Shown piece after piece: positions 33,084 to 43,498 of a DNA stretch of 64,000 nucleotides (position 1 is its first letter; each line of letters starts with the position of its first letter). Source of the DNA: a virus; IMG/VR virus record IMGVR_UViG_3300009181_000033, positions 186,001 through 250,000 of that record. One strand, written 5' to 3'. The notes beneath the pieces were generated by a model. It saw only the letters and a program-made list of their open reading frames with translations, did no database searches and was not told where the DNA came from. Made by a program: the position numbers and the translations under genes.

Positions 33084-36000
33084 TTACCTACCTCTCGGGG
33101 CAAAAGGACCGACTGGATATATTGGTGCACGATTGGTACCCTTGTGATCCAATCCAGGCGTAATGTCGTGTATTGGAGCAAATGATATCGTTATCTTACA
33201 CATTTTTGGAGCCTTTTTTCCTATTTCGTCGGTTTCCCACGTCACCTTGTCCATCCAGTCAAAATTCATGCTTTCTATGAAACCGGCCAAACCCTTGCCG
33301 CCCACAGTCCTAAACGACTTGGCGATCAAATTTCCCTTTCCAGGAGCACTTGGGTCATCGCTCATGAATTCCATGACGCTAGCTCCGTAATCGTCTGGGT
33401 CCGCCTGCGTTTTCATGAACTTTGTAAGCGACGGCTGGGTCAGCGTTATTTGTTTTTTGTTGACAGTTATCGTCTTGCCAATAATTTGTTCCGTAGGAAT
33501 CCCCTTATTACCATATTTTTTGCCCAAGCTGTCCGCGTCTTTGAGGCCAAAGTGGGCCAGCTCGTCGCCATCGGGGAGCTCTATTACACATGTGACAGTG
33601 CTGTCATTATTATTGACAGCTTCAATTTTCAAGACAAGGCCTACGGGAAAAGTCATTGGGGCGACCGTGACGCCAGGCAAGTTCGGAGGAATTGATATGC
33701 TGGTGGCATTAACTCCGTTCATTTTTAGCTCCCCGGTGGGGATGAACTTATAACCGCCGGCAGTGTCAGCAGTATTCTTTAGTTCCTCTATTTTATTTTT
33801 TAGTGCCTCTATATTTAATTTAGATGTGTTGAATTCTTCGCCACCCTTGCCGGCAAATTTGGTGTCGCTGTTTCCGTATCCGAATATTTTTGCCAAATTG
33901 TACCTTGAGTAATTGCTTCTAATCAGGTCTCCTATCCTCACTCTCGTCAGCGGTGATGCGGAAAACTGTTGGCTAAACGGGGCGGTGTACTTATATTCGT
34001 CGGCGCCGGTGCCTTGGGAGATTTGATAACCTTCTGTGAATTGCGGATATATCATCGTTGTTAATTTGTTTATTTTTATCCACATGCTGTCGAAGTCGTT
34101 CTTGGAGAGGGCAGCAACATAAAAAGAAAAAGATATTTTTCTCGATGTGCTCTTGTATATCTTTATGGATTCAACCCTGCCAATCGCGTCGACGTTGTCG
34201 TAGTTCGCGGTAAAATCGTCCGACAGGGAGGCCAAAAACGCGTGGAAGCTGACAATTTCGTTGGTCCTTACATCGTGAAAATAAAATGGAACATACTCGG
34301 AATCCAAATAGTTCTCAAACAACTCCCTTTCTTCACCGCTTATCCTGCCTGTGTCTTCAACCTTGTAGGGCGAGATCTTTTTACCGCCAAGATCCCTAAG
34401 GTTGCTTTGCTCCGAGTTGAGGAGCTTGGGCGCGCCCATGCCGCCAATCAAAATAGAATTTAGGGTTGAATTTGGCAATATAATTCTGTCAATCGCCCTA
34501 TAAGAGGACCAAGCCAAGGCCTGATTTCCGGCTTGGTCCTTGCCCCTGAGGCGACTCTTGGTGACCGCATGGGGACCTGGGCCGGCGTACTCCAGAGAGT
34601 CAATCTTTGAAATTTTTTCGTCGCCTTTTTCGTCCTTGTGTTTGACTCTTTGGGAGGAATTTTCTGACAAGAGTGCGTCTCCGAGCGTGACGAACACGTT
34701 CATCGACCTCATGATCCTGGATTCTCTGAGGACAGATATTATTTCCAGCACCTGCTTGATGACTCCAACGGCGTCGGTAGCTTGGGCCGAGGCGGCGAAG
34801 GAGTCCGCAATAATGAATATTGATCTCATTATAGATCTTAAAACGACCAAATTGTAACCTGGGTTTTGAGAACCATAAATCGCTATTTCACCAACCGCAG
34901 GGATCAATTTTTGAAGCCCAGAAAGGTAGCTAGTTGAAAAACTCTCAAGATCGGGATTGGCACCCAAAAATGTCAATAGACCCAGTACCAAGCAATCACT
35001 GAATGGATAAGCTGGATTATAAAGACCCAGAAGATCCGTCCAGCTGAAAGTTCCTCCCATGATCGCCTTCACAATTCCTCCGGCGGTTAGAACAGAAGCC
35101 GGACCCATGCCCTCTCTCCATCTTCCCATGTCCATGATTCCGGTGGACGGGCTTATAGGCGTAGGTGTAGAGGTAAAGCCTATGGTGAAGAGGGTAAAGA
35201 CCAAGCCCACCGCTAGCGACATTGCGACCACGAGGAGCTGCATTCCTAGGTTCGAAACCCCGCCGAATCTGTCAAAATTGTTGTTGAGGGATCCCCAGGA
35301 GACTGCTGACGGGTTGACCAAAAAGCCTGGGTCAAGGTTGTTGGTCGTTAAATCGGATATGACATTTTTCACCTCGAGCTCGCTGACATTGACTCGAGTT
35401 ACGCCCATCTGTGTCCGGCCTGGCAATATTGCAGTCGCATCGCCAGGAACATTGTTCGCAGCAAACGAACCCAATTCGTAAGATGAGCGGGCCATCAAGA
35501 TGCCGCCAATTTGGGATAGACGTCCGAAAGAAAATTGATAACTTTCGTCCAAGGCCTGGTCAGGTGCTTCTCCCATTTTTAACGTGCGAGGATCGTAAAA
35601 CACATTTTCTTTGAGGTTCCCTTCAGAATTGGTTATTCTGCTCTCAAAAGAGCCTTTTGAAAATCTATTGTTGATTACGGCGCTGCTGTATTTGCCAACA
35701 ACAGGACTGAGTTTAGCATTTATTTCACCCGTGCCTTCAACCAACTGAACGGTCGACAGCACAGAATTGCCATCCTGTGCTGTTTTATCGGCTAAAATTC
35801 CCTTGCCTTTTATGAAAATTTTGGACAGCCCGGCCTTCGCATAGTAGTCGGAGACACTCTTTAGCGTCGTAAATTTCGAACCGTCGACGTTAAAATATTT
35901 CTGTTTGTCAGTGTCAGAGATTTGTGGGCGAACAGGCGATCCATTTTCATCAGTGAGTTTTAATTCTTCTTGATTCGGTACCGCTGGTGTAACCGGATAA

Positions 36001-36230
36001 TAATTCTTTTTTGTTGTGGAGCTTAGGTATGAAGACAACGTTCTTTTCGTCTTCACAGACAAGTCGCCGCCGACATTTGTGTTGATCGAACCTCGATTCC
36101 ACTTGGTTTTACTCACACCGTCATCTTCGACTCCGATGTCGTAATGGTGCAAATTTAATTCGCTATCAGGAAATCCGCCTGTTCCGGTATCAAGTGTTTG
36201 TTGGGGTTGGTTTTCGTCTTTGGACGGCAT
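33084..36230 (-). CDS. large virion protein with a hydrophobic segment, baseplate region
   Basis: 1048 aa, no recognised domain. The first ~200 residues are polar and repetitive in charge; around residue 330-355 is a hydrophobic stretch (LLVVAMSLAVGLVFTLF) long enough to span a membrane, followed by a second weaker one (VLGLLTFLGAN). The C-terminal third looks beta-rich (SFYVAALSKNDFDSMWIKIN, CVIELPDGDELAHFG). It lies between the tape measure and the LysM wedge gene, so it is most likely a baseplate or tail-tip protein. The ATG lacks a strong ribosome site. Confidence 0.6.
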   Translation of the reverse strand: MPSKDENQPQQTLDTGTGGFPDSELNLHHYDIGVEDDGVSKTKWNRGSINTNVGGDLSVKTKRTLSSYLSSTTKKNYYPVTPAVPNQEELKLTDENGSPVRPQISDTDKQKYFNVDGSKFTTLKSVSDYYAKAGLSKIFIKGKGILADKTAQDGNSVLSTVQLVEGTGEINAKLSPVVGKYSSAVINNRFSKGSFESRITNSEGNLKENVFYDPRTLKMGEAPDQALDESYQFSFGRLSQIGGILMARSSYELGSFAANNVPGDATAILPGRTQMGVTRVNVSELEVKNVISDLTTNNLDPGFLVNPSAVSWGSLNNNFDRFGGVSNLGMQLLVVAMSLAVGLVFTLFTIGFTSTPTPISPSTGIMDMGRWREGMGPASVLTAGGIVKAIMGGTFSWTDLLGLYNPAYPFSDCLVLGLLTFLGANPDLESFSTSYLSGLQKLIPAVGEIAIYGSQNPGYNLVVLRSIMRSIFIIADSFAASAQATDAVGVIKQVLEIISVLRESRIMRSMNVFVTLGDALLSENSSQRVKHKDEKGDEKISKIDSLEYAGPGPHAVTKSRLRGKDQAGNQALAWSSYRAIDRIILPNSTLNSILIGGMGAPKLLNSEQSNLRDLGGKKISPYKVEDTGRISGEERELFENYLDSEYVPFYFHDVRTNEIVSFHAFLASLSDDFTANYDNVDAIGRVESIKIYKSTSRKISFSFYVAALSKNDFDSMWIKINKLTTMIYPQFTEGYQISQGTGADEYKYTAPFSQQFSASPLTRVRIGDLIRSNYSRYNLAKIFGYGNSDTKFAGKGGEEFNTSKLNIEALKNKIEELKNTADTAGGYKFIPTGELKMNGVNATSISIPPNLPGVTVAPMTFPVGLVLKIEAVNNNDSTVTCVIELPDGDELAHFGLKDADSLGKKYGNKGIPTEQIIGKTITVNKKQITLTQPSLTKFMKTQADPDDYGASVMEFMSDDPSAPGKGNLIAKSFRTVGGKGLAGFIESMNFDWMDKVTWETDEIGKKAPKMCKITISFAPIHDITPGLDHKGTNRAPIYPVGPFAPRGR

Positions 36231-36244
36231 AAAAAATTATTTCA

Positions 36245-36505
36245 TCACTTCTTGTTTGAATCTTTAGTAATTAAAGACTCGTCTATTTCTCTCAGCTTTT
36301 TTTCATCATTCAAAATTTCCTTATTTTCTCTAATTTTTTGAAAATTAGACAGCATGGCACCGGTCATTGTTGAAACCATTTGACTCACGGTGTCGATGAT
36401 CATCTGTTTTTCTTTTTCATCTTTTGACATTCCCACAACGAGCTTGAACCTCTCGTCCTGCAAAATGGCGTTTACATAGTCTTCTTTGGTTTTTAAGTCG
36501 GACAT
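36245..36505 (-). CDS. small helical protein after the tape measure gene
   Basis: 86 aa, unassigned. Charged and helical with a Met-rich centre (MSKDEKEKQMIID, TVSQMVSTMTGAMLSN) that suggests a short coiled coil. GGATAA ribosome site before the ATG. Position between the tape measure and a baseplate protein suggests a tail assembly role. Confidence 0.55.
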   Translation of the reverse strand: MSDLKTKEDYVNAILQDERFKLVVGMSKDEKEKQMIIDTVSQMVSTMTGAMLSNFQKIRENKEILNDEKKLREIDESLITKDSNKK

Positions 36506-36517
36506 ATTGTTATCCTA

Positions 36518-39500
36518 TCACCCTGAATAGCCTGAGAACCTAGAATTGTTTGAAGAATTTGCATGAATAAACATTGTTTGATTATCCTTTATGGGCATTT
36601 CCTTCTGTTCCAGAAGGAAATTGATTCTATCTCTTATGATCGACCGGTTGTCTTTTATGATCGCACTCTCCACCTTGCCAGTATCCATTGTAACATTAAG
36701 GTTGACAGTCAAGAGAACTTCTTTGCTGCGAACTGTGTAAATGCCACTGCTGCCCAATCCCATTTTACCGGCAAATTCCTCAAGCTTGGTCTTTATGTCA
36801 ACTGAAGTCCCCTTTGCGAGGGCTTCGTCAACCTTTTGGATAGCAGTGACAACTTCCTCGACAGTCTTTATCATGGCAACGGCTTGACCGGGGACTGATG
36901 TCTTAAATTGATCAAAGATCCTCTGCGCGCCGGACACCATGTTCTTAACACTGTCAAGAGTTCGTGGCATGTTATCAATTGCTTTTATGTTATCGAATAG
37001 ACTTACGGCTGGATCGATCCCCTTTTCAACGTCCTTCAGTAGATTTACCACGTCAGGAATAAATGTGCTCTTGACTTGGCTGGATTGGTAACCACCTATC
37101 ACTCCGGAAACATCCTTAAACTTCGTCATCAAAGTATTTATGCTTCTGTTGCCACTGGGTTCCGCCAAGGCCGTAAAGATGAAATTGAGATTTTCCATCG
37201 TTTGAGACAAGAACGCATTTCCTATGCCCATAGGACCATCCTCAAGGTCCTTGGTTGAATTGCTCATTGAGGAAAGAACAGGACCCATTTCTTTAAACAA
37301 ATCGCCCAATTTCTTTATGCCATCAATTGCAGACGTGTCTTTCCCGATGTACTCACCAATTTTCTTGACATAATCCACCAAGAATTTTAAGCTATATTTT
37401 TCTCCCCAAGACGCCCCGGCGAGAGCCGAGAATATTCCCATCACATGTCCGAATGTGTCTTCAAGGAAGGCGTTACTTTTGCCCTTTGAGCCCTTGTCTT
37501 CTATTGAATTTAGGCCACTAGTGATTCCAGAAAATGAAGATCCAATTCCGCTAAGCATCTCACCCAATTTTTTGCTCGTATCAACAAGGGCGGTTCCTTT
37601 CCCCATGTAATCACCGATCTTTTGGAGATAACCAGCCACGTATTTTATGCTATAATATCCATTCCAGGTGTCACCAGCCAGCGCAGACAATATTCCCATC
37701 ACATGTCCGAGTGTGTCTTCAAGGAAGGAGTTACTTTTGCCTTTGTTGCCTGGGTCAGGAATGTCACCAATTATTTTTGAGAGTTCACTTATTTTTCCAA
37801 ATGTTGAAAAAATACTGCTGACAGTTTCAAGTTTGTTCTTAAATTCTTGGCCAGAAGGTATTGTCTTTGTCACAGCCATCATCGAGCTGACCAGCTGAGG
37901 TATGGAATCTTTAACCTTGTCAAAAATATCAGAAATGCTTGGAAAGCTACTGACGACACTTACGATAGCGCCTTGGGCAGCATCAACTTTAATATTTCCT
38001 GCATCCTTAGTTGAAGAAGAAAGCGTGCCGGCTAAGCCAGTTATGGCCTTGATAATTTCTGCAAGAGGTGCCAGGCCTGAAATTTGCTCTGGTTTTAATC
38101 CAGACAAGGAGCTTGTGACAGAACCGATCAACTTTTTCGCAAATGGTAACAGCTTTTCCGTGACGGCACCGAGAACCTTTTCCATGTAAGTTGCAGCCGC
38201 AGTTATTCCAGCCGAATCCACCTCAGCTTGTTTGACACCACCACTCCAAAAGCCAGCACCTGAGACTTTTGTTTTTTGGAATTTTGAAACGTCAGGAGCC
38301 ATGCCCTGTATCAAACCAGTGAGGGCTTGAAAAATGGTCGATATGGCTTGAGCAGACTTTTCTATATTTTCAGCTCTACCAATCTTTGCCATTGCTTCTG
38401 CTATGGCGCGAATGAGAGGAATGACACCCTTCATCATGCTTTCTATATACACGGCTGCTCCGGAGAAACCAGCTCTTAAATTTTCTGATCTCTTGCCAGA
38501 GAGGCTATCAATCCAGCTGGTTGATTCGCCAGCCAATTTTCCAGTAACATCACCTATTTTGCCCATCAGGTCGCCAATTGACTTGATCACTTCAGCAAAA
38601 GCCTTGAGCGGTTCTATTTTATCTGGCGTGATAATTTTCACAGCCACTATGAGCTGTTTTATAACCTGATTTATTCCGCCATTTCCATTTTGGCCATCGA
38701 GAAGCGTCTTGATCATTTCTGTGACCGAGTCTATTTGTTTGGCCTTGTCGGCAGCACTGCCAAAGGCACTAAAGTCCATCGCTTTTATTATGTTAGCAAT
38801 TTTTTGCATTAAATCACCAACAGCATTGACAATCAAAACGAAAGTCTCGGCCTTTATTTTGAGGGCAGCCGGATCTTCCTTAATTTTGCTAAGCGATTCC
38901 ATGATGACCACAGCAGTTGCTGACAACGCCAACACACCAGCAGCCATGGCTGCCATTCCGGCGGCGGCGGCTCCAGCGGCAACACCCATTGAAGAGATTA
39001 TGGCAGCGCCGATCGCAGCGGCTTCCACCAGAATAACACCTACTTTCATGTAAACATTTGAAATAGCCTCCATCATGATTGCGGCTGCCTCGATCGATGC
39101 AGGATTAAAACCTTCAAATGACTTCAGGATGAGCCACGCAGTTCCAACAAGAATAGCAACAGTGGCGGCCATGGTGCCCATTCCAACCGCTACTTCTTTA
39201 AAAGCTTGTTTTATCAATTTTGAAATACCCAGAGCCATTAAGACAATGGTGGCGGCGGCACCATACATGGGGACCATAGCCAAGAACAAAAGTGTTGCCT
39301 TGCCAATGTCTTCTATGGAAACATCTTTGACGACTTTTAATGCAAGAGCAAATGCTCCGATGCCCTCGAGAAGAAGGAACGCCATTCCAGCAAAGACAGT
39401 TAGCAAAGATTGCCACGTGACACCCTGAAGGCCGCTCGCAGCTTTCAAAAAGACGCCCATTGGGATAAACATTCCTGCAACCGCGCCGAAGACAATGGCA

Positions 39501-41974
39501 GCTTTGCCAATGTCTTCTATGGAGACATCCTTCACAACAAGGAGTGCTATTTTAAATGCCCCCAAACCTATCGCGAACACTCCTGCCATTCCGACCAAAA
39601 ATGCGGTTAATTTGCCCCAATCGACTGTGTTTGAAGTCGCATCCTGCATCTTTTTTAGTGTTTCAGGGTCAGGAAGGGAGCTGCTCATCATGGCAGACGG
39701 ACTAGAAGAAACAGGCGCCGCAGCTTTTGCAATTTGTTCGACAGACTTTCCGCCATCAGCTGCGGCTGCATTCTTAGCACCTCCCATCAGGCCGCCAAAC
39801 AAAGCTTTGCCGGCCTTATTAAATAAACCGCCTGACACTGCCCCTATCACGCCACGTAATAAAGCTGGTCCTAGAATTATTGCGGCAGCGCCAGCTATGA
39901 TTGCATGTCCTGTCTTTGTGTGTAAGAGCGCATCTTTCAATTTTTCCCACAGGACTTCTGCAAGCCTGCCCAAGGCAGGCAAGAGTTTGTCTGTGAGACT
40001 GATTATTGCCTTTTCCATGGGAGTCTTTATCGCATTTCCCATGCCAGATGCATTGACGTTTGGAATTTGAGGTTTTTTAATCCAAGCCACCAGCTTATCG
40101 ACCAACCCGGCCAATTCCGTGAACATCCAGTCGGCAATGCCGCCTATTATATTTAAGGCCGCGATACCGAATTCCTTGAATCCCTCAAGGACCTTTTTAC
40201 CTGGGCCGGCACTTTTATCAAAAAAACTAAAAAAGATAGACTTTATTTTTTCAATGACATCGGTAAAGCTCTTTATGTTGCCTTTTTTAAAGTCATCGAC
40301 GACACCGAGTATTTGACCAAACATATCTTTGAATTTTTTTGGATCAAAGAGATCTTTTATGCCACCAAAAATCTGTTTGACACCCGGAAAGAGATCAACA
40401 AAGGCCTTGCCCATCTTTATGCCGAATTCATAAGAGGACCTAAGGGTCTGTCTTATATTACTCATCATCCCCAAAAAGGCCGGTGATGATTTAATACCAA
40501 GCTGTAATCCTTCTATGATGTGAGAGAATATTCCACCGGACGCCCCTGTGCCACCAGACTGAGCTATTCTCTCTATTTGATCAGACAATTTTGACATTGC
40601 GGTGGCCTGATCCATGACGCTGCCTTCCACCTTGTCACCTTCTTTGGTGATTTTCTTCATCATGTCGCCCTGGTCTTTGTTTGCCAACATCGCATCCATT
40701 GTGGCTGCATCCAGGCCGGTAGTTTGCTGAATGAGTTTTCTTTCCTGGTAGGAAAGCTTCGTCATGTCCTTGCCGGTCGCAGCAAATTGCTTGCGAAGTA
40801 TCTCCATCTTCGAAGATGGATCTTGGGCAGACATTATTTCCTGTGCATTAATGTTCGTACCAAATGCTTCGTTCAATTTGGATGTTGATTCGGCGGCAGA
40901 ATCAAAGGTGTCAAATGAATCCATCAACCCAGTCAGCTTATCGATGGAGACACCCAGCTTGTTTGCATAAACGACAGCCGAAGCCAATTCTTTTGTGGAC
41001 AGATGACCGAAGTTCTTGACGTCGGCCATAGCCTTACCCATATCCTTCGATATAACCTTTGCATCCAAGCCGAAAGCCTTGGCCATGCCTAGAGATTGTT
41101 TGGTGATGTCTCCTAAAACATCACCCATTTTGACTCCCATCATATCCGCCTTGCCGGCGATGGTGTTCATCTGTTCTGCGGTGATGCCCAGGCCTTTTTG
41201 GTATGCCAACAGAGCACCGCCATTTTCTTCAAATTCGTTTGCGTGTTTCGCAAACTGTGGGCCCATGCCCTTCGCAACCTCGGTTACGTACTCCATTTTC
41301 TGCGCCAAATTCCCAAATACCCTAAAGGAATTCAAGCCAGTGTCGTTAAAGCCCTTCAGCTCCTTCGAGGTGGAAATAATTGCTTTGGAAGAAACAGAGG
41401 AAAGCGCCCCGAACTCTGTCCTAACCTTTTCGTAAGCAGCGGCCAGCTCATTACCGCCTCCACCAGAAGAAGCCATGTCCATGAGGCCGCCTAAAATTTT
41501 AAACGGTATGGAAAGGATACCCTTTGCAATAGAAAAAAGACCATCTACTACGCCGCCAACTACTCCACCCACGCCTTTCAGTAGTGCAAATAAATTTCTA
41601 AATCCTTGTCCCAGTCCATCAAGAGCTGAAACAGCAACAGTGGCAGCTTGGGTCAATTTGGACTTCATGACCTTGGCCAAGTTTTGCATCACACTTTCGG
41701 TTTTTGTGGTCTGCTTCTCTAGTTTTTGTGCTTCCTTGGTTACACTTTGCCACTTTTCAGGTGAAAAACACTTGTCTGAGGAATCACAAATCTTTGCCAT
41801 GTTTCCGGCCATGGCTTGCATTGAAGCTTGCAACTGAGCAAAGATTTGTATTTGATCGCCCAGGGCCTTGGAAGCCTCCGTGGCAGATTGCTTGACGGCC
41901 TGCATTGACTTAGCAACGCTTTCGGCCGTCTTCGGATCCATATTGTTACCACTTCCGCCTTCATTTCCAGCCAT
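36518..41974 (-). CDS. tape measure protein
   Basis: 1818 aa, the longest gene. Helical throughout, with a hydrophobic region at residues ~690-1035 containing several membrane-like segments (e.g. GHAIIAGAAAIILGPALL, MAAMAAGVLALSATAVVIM). Internal repeats are visible: VVKDVSIEDIGKA twice ~65 residues apart near residues 811 and 876, and FLEDT-x-GHVMGI-x-SALAG units ~87 residues apart near residues 1411 and 1498, with a decayed third copy near 1586. Tape measures set tail length and form a channel in the host membrane. Length implies a tail of several hundred nanometres by the usual ~0.15 nm per residue rule. GGAGGGATG before the ATG. Confidence 0.9.
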   Translation of the reverse strand: MAGNEGGSGNNMDPKTAESVAKSMQAVKQSATEASKALGDQIQIFAQLQASMQAMAGNMAKICDSSDKCFSPEKWQSVTKEAQKLEKQTTKTESVMQNLAKVMKSKLTQAATVAVSALDGLGQGFRNLFALLKGVGGVVGGVVDGLFSIAKGILSIPFKILGGLMDMASSGGGGNELAAAYEKVRTEFGALSSVSSKAIISTSKELKGFNDTGLNSFRVFGNLAQKMEYVTEVAKGMGPQFAKHANEFEENGGALLAYQKGLGITAEQMNTIAGKADMMGVKMGDVLGDITKQSLGMAKAFGLDAKVISKDMGKAMADVKNFGHLSTKELASAVVYANKLGVSIDKLTGLMDSFDTFDSAAESTSKLNEAFGTNINAQEIMSAQDPSSKMEILRKQFAATGKDMTKLSYQERKLIQQTTGLDAATMDAMLANKDQGDMMKKITKEGDKVEGSVMDQATAMSKLSDQIERIAQSGGTGASGGIFSHIIEGLQLGIKSSPAFLGMMSNIRQTLRSSYEFGIKMGKAFVDLFPGVKQIFGGIKDLFDPKKFKDMFGQILGVVDDFKKGNIKSFTDVIEKIKSIFFSFFDKSAGPGKKVLEGFKEFGIAALNIIGGIADWMFTELAGLVDKLVAWIKKPQIPNVNASGMGNAIKTPMEKAIISLTDKLLPALGRLAEVLWEKLKDALLHTKTGHAIIAGAAAIILGPALLRGVIGAVSGGLFNKAGKALFGGLMGGAKNAAAADGGKSVEQIAKAAAPVSSSPSAMMSSSLPDPETLKKMQDATSNTVDWGKLTAFLVGMAGVFAIGLGAFKIALLVVKDVSIEDIGKAAIVFGAVAGMFIPMGVFLKAASGLQGVTWQSLLTVFAGMAFLLLEGIGAFALALKVVKDVSIEDIGKATLLFLAMVPMYGAAATIVLMALGISKLIKQAFKEVAVGMGTMAATVAILVGTAWLILKSFEGFNPASIEAAAIMMEAISNVYMKVGVILVEAAAIGAAIISSMGVAAGAAAAGMAAMAAGVLALSATAVVIMESLSKIKEDPAALKIKAETFVLIVNAVGDLMQKIANIIKAMDFSAFGSAADKAKQIDSVTEMIKTLLDGQNGNGGINQVIKQLIVAVKIITPDKIEPLKAFAEVIKSIGDLMGKIGDVTGKLAGESTSWIDSLSGKRSENLRAGFSGAAVYIESMMKGVIPLIRAIAEAMAKIGRAENIEKSAQAISTIFQALTGLIQGMAPDVSKFQKTKVSGAGFWSGGVKQAEVDSAGITAAATYMEKVLGAVTEKLLPFAKKLIGSVTSSLSGLKPEQISGLAPLAEIIKAITGLAGTLSSSTKDAGNIKVDAAQGAIVSVVSSFPSISDIFDKVKDSIPQLVSSMMAVTKTIPSGQEFKNKLETVSSIFSTFGKISELSKIIGDIPDPGNKGKSNSFLEDTLGHVMGILSALAGDTWNGYYSIKYVAGYLQKIGDYMGKGTALVDTSKKLGEMLSGIGSSFSGITSGLNSIEDKGSKGKSNAFLEDTFGHVMGIFSALAGASWGEKYSLKFLVDYVKKIGEYIGKDTSAIDGIKKLGDLFKEMGPVLSSMSNSTKDLEDGPMGIGNAFLSQTMENLNFIFTALAEPSGNRSINTLMTKFKDVSGVIGGYQSSQVKSTFIPDVVNLLKDVEKGIDPAVSLFDNIKAIDNMPRTLDSVKNMVSGAQRIFDQFKTSVPGQAVAMIKTVEEVVTAIQKVDEALAKGTSVDIKTKLEEFAGKMGLGSSGIYTVRSKEVLLTVNLNVTMDTGKVESAIIKDNRSIIRDRINFLLEQKEMPIKDNQTMFIHANSSNNSRFSGYSG

Positions 41975-42006
41975 GGCCTACATCCCTCCAATGCAAAAAC
42001 TTCAGA

Positions 42007-42309
42007 TCAAAGTGGCCAACGGACCCCAAGGGTCCTTTCAAATTCAGAAGCAGACATTTGCTTGATCCTCAATTTGTCTATGACCGACTGAACAGATGCA
42101 CCTGGTTTCTGTAGTTCATCTTGGAATCTTCTTGACGCCGAAAGCGCATTGGCAACGGCATTAATTTCACTCTCACTGCCTCTCAGCTTGGTATTAACCA
42201 ATTTTCCGGCCAGCCAAGCGCCCAATGACGCCAAGAAAATCTTTCCAGTCAAACTAAGGGAAAACATCCCTTCATTTAATGTGTCATTTTTGTCAGTCTC
42301 GGCGGCCAT
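42007..42309 (-). CDS. small protein with one membrane segment, before the tape measure
   Basis: 100 aa. A hydrophobic stretch GKIFLASLGAWLAG near residues 22-36 may insert in a membrane; the C-terminal half is helical (RFQDELQKPGASVQSVIDKL). TTTAGGAG before the ATG. It lies just upstream of the tape measure, where assembly chaperones are usually encoded. Confidence 0.55.
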   Translation of the reverse strand: MAAETDKNDTLNEGMFSLSLTGKIFLASLGAWLAGKLVNTKLRGSESEINAVANALSASRRFQDELQKPGASVQSVIDKLRIKQMSASEFERTLGVRWPL

Positions 42310-42372
42310 AAAATCTCCTAAAGTGCTAAAGCTCTACAGTAAATAATAGCATTAAGTCAAATTTGACATAAT

Positions 42373-42654
42373 TTATGTAAAACGACGAAGCCTTGAAGGC
42401 GTCTGTTCCCTTGCCATCCCCTGTAGCGCTCGAGTATCAGGAGAATTTTGATGCACGGCGCGAGACTGCGTGTTGCCGCTGTCGTGAGTTCTCTTTAATT
42501 CACGACTAATTCTGTCGATGAACCAGCGCTTGTACGCAACTGGCAGATTTTGAACCTCGCTATAGAGAAATCCACCATAGTAAGTGAGCAAAAACGCCGG
42601 TTCAAGGATCAGCTGTTCTCTATCTTCCGGCCGAAGGCCAAAGAAAGGTGACAC
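42373..42654 (-). CDS. probable tape-measure-chaperone extension, reached by frameshift or its own start
   Basis: 93 aa if started at the GTG at 42654. It overlaps the end of the preceding gene by 35 bases in another frame. The upstream gene ends VTFLWPSAGR while this frame reads VSPFFGLRPEDREQ across the same bases, so a +1 (or -2) shift at ACC-TTT-CTT would fuse them as VTFFGLRPEDREQ. This is the arrangement of the lambda G/GT tape-measure chaperones. The C-terminus is basic (MAREQTPSRLRRFT). Confidence 0.6.
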   Translation of the reverse strand: MSPFFGLRPEDREQLILEPAFLLTYYGGFLYSEVQNLPVAYKRWFIDRISRELKRTHDSGNTQSRAVHQNSPDTRALQGMAREQTPSRLRRFT

Positions 42655-43498
42655 CGAGGGGCATGCTCACCTCCTCACCGTGACCGCATGAATCACAAAC
42701 AGTGTGCTGCTTCATCTCAATTCCAGGCTCATTTTCTTTCACATAATTGCGAAGGGCCAATGAGTCACGGGCAGGCATCGCCTTAACGAATGCAGCAATC
42801 TTTGAGCGATCTTCAATGCCATCGATTGAAATAATTGAATAAAGCAAATTGGTTGTAACATTGGACTCGGCGCCCAACGCCAACTTCTTCTGCTTCTCAT
42901 TCAACATCATGATCTCTTCCTCGTCACGGCCGGTCATGAACTTAAACCTAACAACCTTCTTGCTGTAAGGGAGCAAGAACTCAAATAAATTAACACCAGG
43001 CTGAACAGGCTCAATCTCAAGTCGCTTTATGGGAAGAGAACCAAGATCGAATGAATGCGGTGACTTAATGTTGCACTCAGGGCACTCCATCTCAACCTGA
43101 TACTCAGGTCCATAACCCGTAATTCGAATGGCAGTCATCAAAGCATTTCTATCGCCGCTGAGGAGGTCAAGAGGATTAATTGACCTATCTATCAAACAAG
43201 ACTTAATCAGCTCAGTAACAACTGTCCCTTTCTTCAATAAGGCTCTGGAGGTTAAAATATCTTCCTCCTTGGCAGTCATCGCCTTAATCTCAACGACATC
43301 CATCTCGTAGAGAGACGACCCTTGAGGGTACACCCTCCCAGAAGAAGGAAGCGGCACAACCTCATGAGGTATATCTAATCCAAAATCAGCCTTTACCTTA
43401 TCTGATGCCGACTGTCTCGGCATTCTTGGATCAACGCCCTGTGACATTTGCTGCTGCTGAGAAAAAACTGCATTCTTCTGTTCACGATCTTCTGACAT
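42620..43498 (-). CDS. conserved tail assembly protein, gp26/tape-measure-chaperone-like
   Basis: 292 aa. Core pattern VVPLPSSGRVYPQGSSLYEM, VEIKAMTAKEEDILTSRALL, DLLSGDRNALMTAIRITGYG and a zinc ribbon formed by CPEC and CDSCG is conserved among large myophages at the position before the tape measure. It probably helps assemble or chaperone the tape measure; a structural baseplate role is also possible. AGGAG precedes the ATG. The overlapping next frame may extend it by recoding. Confidence 0.75.
   Translation of the reverse strand: MSEDREQKNAVFSQQQQMSQGVDPRMPRQSASDKVKADFGLDIPHEVVPLPSSGRVYPQGSSLYEMDVVEIKAMTAKEEDILTSRALLKKGTVVTELIKSCLIDRSINPLDLLSGDRNALMTAIRITGYGPEYQVEMECPECNIKSPHSFDLGSLPIKRLEIEPVQPGVNLFEFLLPYSKKVVRFKFMTGRDEEEIMMLNEKQKKLALGAESNVTTNLLYSIISIDGIEDRSKIAAFVKAMPARDSLALRNYVKENEPGIEMKQHTVCDSCGHGEEVSMPLGVTFLWPSAGR

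Noticed and set aside
39495-40070. Plus-strand open frames of 90-190 codons inside the tape measure and sheath genes
   Set aside because: They have low-complexity, Ser/Pro/Ala-rich translations without ribosome sites and lie opposite clear structural genes.
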